Origin: Paramecium sonneborni
Taxonomy: Eukaryota; Ciliophora; Oligohymenophorea; Peniculida; Parameciidae
Direction: 5' to 3'
DNA length: 27,900 bases
Assembly: GCA_905182985.1 (NCBI GenBank)
Contig: CAJJDN010000210.1
Span: forward strand, 46,327 to 74,226
The number at the start of each line of letters is the position of its first letter. Position 1 is the first letter of the stretch. Of this stretch, positions 20,956 to 27,900 are shown one piece after another. Both the position numbers and the translations under genes were made by a program. The notes below the pieces were generated by a model. That model worked only from the letters and a program-made list of their open reading frames with translations. It was not told the DNA's origin and did not search any database.

Positions 20956-21420
20956 ACAAAATTTCCTTAATTTAAAGTAGTATGGTTTAAATTGCGATAC
21001 AGAGGATAGAGGAAGGCTTTCTAATCTTCTTGATAACAGTTATAATAAAATTGATTTAACAGATAAGGAAATAGATTAACTTTTTTATTTGATTGAGCTT
21101 TAAGTTAATAAATGTTACTTTATTATAGGCATACATTGCTGGATAATTAAATAATAGAATAGACTATGACAAAAAGAATAGATTATGTACATGTCAATAT
21201 AATTATTAAAGGATATGGCTTATTTTGAGTACATAAATCCAATAATATTGACTGCTTTTTAATTGGAGTCAGGCATTAATCTTCATCCAATGATATGGAA
21301 TGTAAGATAGAAAAAATATATATAGCAGTCTGGCTATTAAGGAAAAATTTGTAAAGGATGTGGTCAGAATAAATATAAAGTTAACTCCAAATTAATAAAA
21401 ATTTTATATTTATATAAATG
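20956..21420 (+). pseudogene. Unassigned fragment with a CxxC pair
   Basis: Two plus-strand blocks look coding: LNCDTEDRGRLSNLLDNSYN, KIDLTDKEIDQLFYLIELQV (about 20988-21105), and, further on, ESGINLHPMIWNVRQKKYIQ, QSGYQGKICKGCGQNKYKV (about 21264-21384). The ICKGCG pair could be part of a zinc site. The two blocks may belong to one gene interrupted by a TGA and shifts. I recognise no family. The next feature in the same direction is a kinase fragment, but linkage is unproven. Confidence 0.3.
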
Positions 21421-21740
21421 TTTGTTTTTAAAATATTCTTTTGAATTATGTTTCTTAAAAAAACAAATAACTCAGTCAATTATAAAAAAATTGAAAGAAT
21501 TCTTTTCATAATTATTGATAGCCATTTATCTACTTTTGAAATAATTATAGTTTTTTTTAACTTGATTATAACTATTTGAAGACTTTCTTTTGTCGGATTA
21601 TAGGATGTTATATTATACTGCTTTCAAGTATTTATTTAAATATAATTTAAGAAGCCTATTTATCCATCTTCTGTTATCATAATCATATGCATTTTATTTT
21701 CAGATGAAATTATGAAGTGAACTTTTACTTAAATATTATA
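21421..21740. other. Stretch without a recognisable gene
   Basis: T-rich spacer before the second kinase fragment. No glycine-loop motif or other signal is identified. Confidence 0.3.
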
Positions 21741-21960
21741 GTTGTTATAAAAATATAAATATAAAAATATATGATGTCTAACGTCGTAAAGGTGTACTTA
21801 GAGAGATTGATATATGTGAAAAGTTGGATCACCCAAATATTGTTAAATTATTAATACTATTGAATCAAGTAACCTTGCCAATATTATAATTGAATGACTG
21901 TTTCAATTTATCGGCACTCAAACTGAAGCATAAGCGCAAAAATCCTTAACTTATTCTACT
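21741..21960 (+). pseudogene. Second protein kinase fragment (N-lobe only)
   Basis: VVIKIQIQKYMM at 21741 corresponds to the beta-3 V-A-I-K strand with its ATP-binding Lys (21750-21752). After a one-base shift the frame reads RRKGVLREIDICEKLDHPNI then VKLL (about 21784-21860), which is helix alpha-C with its conserved Glu and the H-P-N-I-V-K-L signature. The Lys-to-Glu spacing of under 20 residues is normal. Beyond this, IIIE may mark beta-5 in another frame. The rest of the kinase is not found. Sequence details differ from the kinase at 19290-20140, so it is a separate copy rather than a duplication. Confidence 0.65.
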
Positions 21961-22409
21961 ATCTTCCTAATATTAAATATTAAAATTCTTTGATTTATTT
22001 TATCATCATCTTGTTAATGACTAAGAAATTTAATTTTATCACAAATATTCTTTTATTTGAAGTCAAATTTGATGCATTCAATAGTACAAATTTTAAATTA
22101 TTTAATGTAACTGATAGTATCTAGATTGCTTATTATTACATATTGTTACAATGAAGATCTCAATTTGTTTGAATATTGATTGTCTATGCATTCTTCATTC
22201 TCTTTGCAGTTTTGATATTTTATTAGAATATATAATTGCCTATTTATTAAAATTATATATTAAATAGATAGATCAAACTTAAATCATAATTAAATGACTC
22301 CTCATAAATTTAACCTTTGTTAATCTTGAGTCAAATCCAAATTTCCTTACATATTGCCCAAAAGAATATGATGCAAAGTATATCAGTACTACCTTAAATA
22401 ACAATAGTT
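21961..22409. other. Stretch without a recognisable gene
   Basis: If the kinase fragment once continued here it is beyond recognition. Nothing else is seen. Confidence 0.3.
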
Positions 22410-23575
22410 TTTAATTGATAATGGTATCACTATCAATAAATGCCTCTAATATAAACTGACTCTCATTTTTTCTTCTTAAATATGCTTAATTTATTAACTT
22501 ATTTAATTTTTATCTTTCAAAAAGACTTATCTGTAATAACTACAATTAATTTTAGTAAATGTATATCTTAAATCACCCTAAGCTTAATTTTCGATTAAGT
22601 CTTAAATTTGCTATCTATTTTTCAAGCCCCTATTAGATTTCTCCTCTAAGTCATATATTTTAGAATATCTATACTAAACAAAATGAGGAAAGTCTTTTTC
22701 AAACTTTTCTAATATTGACTATTTCAAACCTAGTTTTCATTGTTCTAACTGCGAATTATGATACTTATCATAAAATGGAGTTTATTCTGAGAATTTCATT
22801 CTAACTTATTGTTCTTCTTATTTTTCTTAGATTCCCATATTCTTATTATAATTATATCCTTTCTTTAATCGTTCATTTAATAATTTTTTTATATCAATCT
22901 ATTAATAGAATCTATATTTATAATTTTATTACTTAATTTAATTATCTAGTTAATTAATCATAAAATCTATTAATAGTGTTAACTTTTAAAATAGAGATGC
23001 TAACATGCTTTGAATAGCAGGGAGTTTCATAAGTTTCTTTATTTTTTGAATTTGTTTTTATAACTTTTTAGGATTCAGCTGTACTTTTTACATATGGTTT
23101 ATTAAATTAGTTTAACATAAACTTAACTATAATTTTCTTTTATCCAAAATTTCAACAGACAAATAATGTTTCATCAATAATGATTGAATTTCTTTAAGTA
23201 AAATCATAGTGCTTTTCATTAATGATCATTGCTCAAGCCAGAAAAATATGCTATTCGTAATTCTAGTTGATTTTTATTATAATGTTCAATTAACTTCTTT
23301 TATATGTAGTTTATGAATCTTACTAAAATGACAATCAATAATAATATCCTTGTTGCAGCACTATCCTATTTCTATAAAGCAATTACTCCAAAAGTTCCAG
23401 CTTTTGTTTTTAGTTGTAACTTCTTTTGCTCTCAAAACATGAAATGTTGTGTAAATCGACAAAGTTCCTAAGGAATTAGTTTCTATATATTCTTTGTTTA
23501 AGTCTTCTAATTTTTAGTTTTACCTCTTATTTTGTTCACTTTTTTTTTGAAGAATATCTACTTTTCTAAAATTTA
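22410..23575 (-). pseudogene. Decayed minus-strand gene of unknown family
   Basis: The plus strand is T-rich, so the minus strand is purine-rich. Reading downward: a coiled-coil-like block QKKSEQNKRQNQKLEDLNKE (about 23555-23495), then YTTFHVLRAKEVTTKNK; near 23215-23150 EKHYDFTQRNSIIIDETLFV; near 23050-22960 KPYVKSTAESQKVIKTNSKN and ETYETPCYSKHVSISILKV; near 22720-22410 FEKDFPHFVQYRYSKIYDLE, NRQQIQDLIENQAQGDLRYT and QQIKHIQEEKMRVSLYQ. These blocks lie in different frames, so the gene is broken. Another frame is open for 160 codons (23219 to 22737) but is Leu-rich and is probably a shadow. No domain is recognised. Confidence 0.35.
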
Positions 23576-23677
23576 TATGACATTTTAAATATATAAAAAT
23601 AATAATTAATATAATATTTAATATCGAAAAACAACTCCTCTTGATTGTTATAATATATGCTTTAGGGATGTATTAAG

Positions 23678-24200
23678 CATCATAATATTGAAGGTCGTCA
23701 AATATTTGAAGACTTATTTAGAATGCAAAAAGTGTTAGCTCCTAAATAAAAAGGTTGTTTAATTTAGGATGAGACTTTACAAAAACACACTTGATCTGAT
23801 GAATTCATTAGTACCTTCGACAAAATCGAGCCATTAGTTTGTGATTTAATTATGATTGAAATCATTTTTTAAAATCATATTTTATTGAATTGTTATTAAT
23901 TAGATCCTATACATTTGTACCATAAAATGAAGCTATTATATGTATCTACAATAAATTTGCTTATTCCACCGAACTTCAATTAATTTAATTAAAGAATAGA
24001 AAGTTATATATTGAAGTAGTCAATTATTGATATCGACAATTAACAGCTTTGCTATAAATATGTTTGATTGTAAGGGAAATTTAGGCCATCGGCAAAAAAA
24101 TTCAAGAAAAAAAGCATTGATTACATAAAGAAAAGTATAGATAATGTGGATGATTAATTTCAAAATACTGAAATATATTTAAATGATATGTTTCAACATC
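23678..24200 (+). pseudogene. Unassigned plus-strand frame
   Basis: A single frame from 23678 to TGA 24065-24067 has one internal TGA after QKHT. It begins HHNIEGRQIFEDLFRMQKVL and continues APKQKGCLIQDETLQ, then DEFISTFDKIEPLVCDLIMI. After the last TGA, KFRPSAKKFKKKSIDYIKKS and IDNVDDQFQNTEIYLNDM continue in the same frame to about 24190. It is basic and helical in character. I recognise no family. Confidence 0.3.
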
Positions 24201-24859
24201 ATAAGGTTTATTAATGATTATATTAAGCTATTATCCATCAATATACTTCATCGAATTTCTCTAAACTAGGGATGTTGAAATCATTAGCATTTTATATTAA
24301 TATAATAATAATAATATTTATCTAATAATCAGCAATTAATAAATATTTTAAGTACTTAATAACCCTTTTCCTTATGAAGGATTTTATATAAATAATCCTA
24401 TTTTATTAACAAATTATTTAGTCTCACCATAATTACAATTCGTCTCCAAAACTATGCCAAAAAGGAATTAAATAAATCACACTGTTCATTCAAAAATCTT
24501 CAAATATGTCAAGTAATAAATGTTAATTACGATGTTTATTTGAAAGTAATTAAAAGCACATTTCAATTAGAGGTGTCATGGTTATATTAATTATGTTTTT
24601 TTTCTTCTATTTATAAATTAATTATATATTAAAATTTCAAATTAATTTACATCTGAATCTAATAACAATCCTGAAACTTATATTTAGCTCAGTCAATAGA
24701 AAAAGAATATAAATTCAATCATTCATTTTATTAATTAACTTATGATAGATTTTACAATGTAATTTTAAATTTAATTTATATAAAAACTTATTATTATGGG
24801 TTATTTATTAAGATAATTTCATCAAAAATATTTTTTCATTATTTAGTTATCATAGTCTT
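24201..24859. other. Stretch without a recognisable gene
   Basis: A+T-rich with several TAATAATAA runs (about 24300-24325). No supported feature. Confidence 0.3.
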
Positions 24860-25414
24860 AACAAAAAAGCTTATCTTTTGGTAGGCTCGGAATCTCCAAA
24901 AATTAATTTGCCATTAGATAATCTTAATCCTGCGATAATTATATAGATTTAATTAATAACTAATACATTAGGTTCTAAATCATTTATTGATCCCTCAATA
25001 ATGAGGTTTTCAGACAACTTAAACTTGTTATATTATTTAAAATTTGCAAGAACATTGACGAGAGAACTATTATTTAGACAATGTTTGGCTTTGAGATTAA
25101 CTTATATTTATGTTAATTAAGGATAATATTTCCAAAAGTATTAGCTGGCTCCAAGACTAGATTATATCAAATCAATAGAGTACATTATACATGGGCTTCA
25201 TGTAATTCCCTTTTTTGTAGAACAAACTTTGAATTTTAAGGAATATAAGTGTAACTTTATCTAATTCCAGATTATTCATAAAATACAGATATCAGTTATA
25301 ATTACTTTTAACTCAATTTGGTAGTATTCAGTAGAAAAATTAAAAAGTGTTACCAAATAAATCAATTATGAATTAAATTGTTTCTTATAGTTGTATATTT
25401 ATTTCTAAAGATGA
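24860..25414 (+). CDS. Open 184-codon frame, unknown; may be a pseudogene piece
   Basis: The plus strand is open to TGA 25412-25414 under the Gln code. It reads AYLLVGSESPKINLPLDNLN, DPSIMRFSDNLNLLYYLKFA, RTLTRELLFRQCLALRLTYI and PRLDYIKSIEYIIHGLHVIP. Codons are of ordinary purine-first type up to about 25190 and less so afterwards. No clear start codon or motif is seen. Under this code a frame of this size is not rare by chance. Confidence 0.25.
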
Positions 25415-25429
25415 ATTTAAGATTTTGAA

Positions 25430-25689
25430 ATGCTAGATAATCTATTATAAATAAAATCCTCATACCATAAAATATGAGATTTTCTTTATTGTTTTCCGAT
25501 TGAGAATCGCCTGAATTAATCCATAAGTAAAATCTGTTGCATTTTATACTTCCATATAATTAGAATACAATTTGTGAGACAGTGTTTAGTAAATGATAAT
25601 AGCATACAATTGCATTGAAATATGTATTTAGATAATAGGAATGCTTTATATTCTGTTTCTTAATATAATTGCCTATTTAAAAAGTAGTT
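25430..25689. other. Spacer, possible far end of the HEAT remnant
   Basis: The last minus-strand HEAT frame stays open into this area (FLNRQLYQ and beyond), but without repeat character. Nothing else is seen. Confidence 0.25.
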
Positions 25690-26215
25690 TAATATTTCAG
25701 GCATTTTTAATAAATTATATATCGCTGCTTTTCTAATATCAGCTTTTAATGTTGGTTTACTCAAATGGTAAAACGATTAATCCAATATTTCCGGCAATAC
25801 CGCTCTTAAAAATGAACCAACAACATTTTTAATTTTTATTATTTGGTACACCCTGATTATTTTTATATCAATGTCAGCTCAAAATTATCTATTAAGAGTA
25901 TCTTTCAAAGAAAAATTTATGGCTTATGTTTTAAAGTATATAATAACATTTCGCAATTTCTTCTGAAAAATTAAAGACTACCTTTTCAAGAAATATTCGC
26001 TTGAAACTATCTAAAATTTCCCAAACATTTTCTAAATATACAAATTACCTGTATATGGCCTGGCAATACTTTTTGATTTGTATGCTGTATTTAAAGTAAC
26101 AATAACTTTCATTCTATATAGAAGCTACTATTGTTTTTTGCTAAAGCTCCTAAAACACAACCTGCTTAAAATTCATATAAGAAAGGTAATGATTGATGAT
26201 GATGAGTGTGTGATT
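25690..26215 (-). pseudogene. HEAT-repeat remnant resembling the C-terminal part of importin-beta (IPO5-like)
   Basis: Reading down the minus strand: SLPFLYEFQAGCVLGALAKN near 26200-26140, aligning by eye with the R-Q-A-A-x-Y-G-L-G-x-M-A repeat of karyopherin-beta3/importin-5; then, in another frame, VIVTLNTAYKSKSIARPY, where importins have N-A-x-x-A-x-G-K-I; then SEEIAKCYYILQNI near 25945-25910, matching K-E-E-x-x-x-x-x-Y-L-C-x-L-I; and finally FLRAVLPEILDQSFYHL with LKADIRKAAIYNLLKMPEIL near 25810-25690, a HEAT-type helix pair. The order agrees with the importin-5 C-terminus, which carries cargo through nuclear pores. Frame changes and TGA codons between pieces show it is broken. A different HEAT protein is possible. 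A simple ATG frame at 26176-25874 overlaps it and is mostly a shadow. Confidence 0.45.
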
Positions 26216-26489
26216 TTTAACTAATTTATTGTATGCAATTAAAATAAAAAGCTTTTAATTATAAATAATATCACAATAATTTAGATTTTAGATGTCCACC
26301 AATTATTATTTTTTATTTAAATTTTATCTATTCAATTTTTAATGGTTTAAAGATAAATTACATGGCAATTATATTTTTAATCACTCGAAAATCCTCAATT
26401 ACTAATATGTAATTGTGATTTTAAAATATTCACAAATAAAATTATCATTATGGTAGTTAGTTTAACTTCTCTAAAAATAAAAATGGTTA

Positions 26490-26778
26490 TAAACTATAAT
26501 GAGCTTAAAATTGTTCTTAGTCTTAACTAATAATTCTTCTAGTTTTTTTTTCTTTACAGCTTAGCATGTAACTGAAAAATGTGACTGGCAATGCTTACTT
26601 ATTACATCAACTCCAATTTTTGGTTTTATTTTTTGTTTCACGTTACTTCAATGTTCTTTAGCTCACCGTCATCATATTTTAAAGCACAGTTTATTTCTAA
26701 TAAATTAATTTAACTGGTTATGGATTTTGATGTATCTAAGTCTCATTTTTAGTTGATCAAGTTATTTTGTTTTGACAT
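26490..26778 (-). pseudogene. Unassigned minus-strand frame
   Basis: From ATG at 26778 one minus-strand frame reads MSKQNNLINQK, TGA, DLDTSKSITSQINLLEINCA, LKYDDGELKNIEVT, TGA, then QKLELMQQVSIASHIFQLHA. Two TGA codons in one otherwise even frame suggest point-mutated coding DNA. It lies upstream of, and in the same direction as, the HEAT remnant and could be part of it, but no HEAT pattern is visible. Confidence 0.25.
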
Positions 26779-27900
26779 TGTTGACTATTCTGTGTATCTC
26801 TATTTGGTTGAAATATCAGAATTCTGTTTCATTTATTTTTATTTATTATTTAATCTAAAATTGATTAGATCTAAGTTATTAGATTGATTTTAAATATGAT
26901 CCATTTAACCATATGTAATATTAATATTATATTAGCATAGAAAAACTAATGGTAATAATGCCATATTCAGCTCTCTGTATGATAAATTATTATTAATGTA
27001 TTATTTTCCTAGGTTTGTATATTAAAAGCCAGATTTTTATAATTTTATAAGATTAAAAATACTGATGATTTTATTGATGGTTTTATAGATATGCTTTGAA
27101 GATTTTAATTAAATTGGATTAGAACAATAAATAGTCATTTTAATTTTTATGGAATTTACTAATCATATAAAAATACAAAATCTTTTAAATTAATGAAGTG
27201 ATTCAAGTAATCAAATATTTGAATTTTTCTTAGAATTTACAATTAATTATTAATATAATTTAAATAAATTAATAATTTCAGACAAAAATTGCTTGTTAAT
27301 TATAGTTTATTGTTACTTAGAAAGTATAATTAACTTTCAAACATACAAGGCTTATTCTTTACCAAAAATTTAATGATTTTATTTCGTACTTTCGGATACA
27401 AGTGTTAAAATTTGTCTCATACAATAATATTTCTTCTAAAAATGACAAACTCATAAATAAAAATTTACTATTTTTATTATTAATATTAAAAATTAAAAAC
27501 TAGGGTGTAATAATTAAGATATTCGCTAATTTATAAAAAAAACATATTAAATAATTAAAAAAATTTTTTTAATCATTTCCATTTTATTTAATCACATTCT
27601 TCTTGTAAATATATCTTTGCTATTCCCATTTTATATATTTAACTTATTAAATTAATTTTAATTAATGTTATCTTTACTCATTAAATATTGATATTGTTAG
27701 TTGATTCTTTCAAATTCCCTCTATACTTATTACTTTTCTTGATATAATTCATTGATTTTTTCTATTAATTTTTAATTTTATTATTTTAAATTCATTATTT
27801 GATTTTAATATGCCCCATTCTCATCTAATTTCAACCTTAAAACGTCTTCCATCAATAATATTTATTAGTTTAATGGTTACATTTTAATCTTGTTAACTTA
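26779..27900. other. Long A+T-rich stretch without a recognisable gene
   Basis: About 1.1 kb with frequent TTAATTAA-like words and T or A runs (for example 27535-27570). No protein motif, RNA gene, telomere repeat or long repeat is seen on either strand. Confidence 0.4.

Noticed and set aside
22737..23219. 160-codon minus-strand open frame as an intact gene
   Set aside because: Its Leu/Ile/Lys-heavy content fits a shifted frame, and another frame over the same bases has better codon character. TGA-only open frames of this length are common by chance here.
1..27900. Internal eliminated sequences (TA-bounded IESs) responsible for the frameshifts
   Set aside because: The end consensus (TAYAGYNR) is too weak to call by eye in DNA this rich in TA, and most frame breaks are one-base indels that IES removal would not explain.
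1..27900. CRISPR arrays, telomere repeats, rRNA genes or bacterial operons
   Set aside because: No regularly spaced direct repeats, no G-rich telomeric runs and no rRNA-like conserved blocks are seen; the gene style is eukaryotic.

Overview
This window looks like ciliate germline (micronuclear) DNA, most probably from Paramecium. It is very A+T-rich on both strands. Recognisable protein segments read through only if TAA and TAG are glutamine and TGA is the only stop, and one gene carries phase-consistent introns of 27-29 nt starting GTAATTA. Introns that short, the Gln code, cysteine-rich surface-antigen-like protein, and the 'GSYD / KIGTW / GEYN / KKVGRWD' repeat family together fit Paramecium better than Tetrahymena. 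The species and germline assignments are inference. They rest on the observation that almost every recognisable gene is broken, which would be odd for a compact somatic genome.

Layout. 0.24-2.7 kb: minus-strand remnant of a cysteine-rich surface-antigen-like gene. 2.86-3.76 kb: plus-strand TPR gene built of 102-nt exons separated by tiny introns, several with mutated splice sites. About 4.8-6.3 kb: plus-strand remnant with about five tandem ubiquitin-like domains and several frameshifts. 7.06-7.48 kb: a second cysteine-containing minus-strand remnant. 7.95-8.74 kb: coiled-coil fragments on both strands. 9.62-10.07 kb: one undamaged 149-codon minus-strand frame of unknown family. 11.05-12.5 kb: a plus-strand remnant with a Cys/His cluster and coiled coil.

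Positions 11774-12973 are repeated without visible difference at 12975-14174, and a single N (12974) lies between the copies. This is almost certainly two overlapping contig ends joined without merging, so the true sequence is probably 1201 bases shorter.

14.2-15.3 kb: unassigned frames with possible membrane segments. 15.7-16.5 kb: minus-strand remnant of the Paramecium MORN-like repeat family. 16.6-20.1 kb: plus-strand purine-rich DNA with a coiled-coil-like stretch, a decayed Rab-like GTPase, an unassigned frame and a decayed protein kinase. 21.0-22.0 kb: a CxxC fragment and a second kinase N-lobe fragment. 22.4-23.6 kb (minus), 23.7-24.1 kb (plus) and 24.9-25.4 kb (plus): unassigned coding-like frames. 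25.7-26.2 kb: minus-strand HEAT-repeat remnant resembling the C-terminal part of a karyopherin-beta (importin-5-like). 26.8-27.9 kb shows nothing recognisable.

The genes do not form a pathway. The window reads as a graveyard of unrelated gene copies (signalling, ubiquitin-like, surface protein, nuclear transport) in both orientations. Because TGA is rare in such A+T-rich DNA, open frames of 100-180 codons occur often by chance under this code, so entries without a family match are low-confidence. I see no intact operon, tRNA, rRNA, CRISPR array or telomere.
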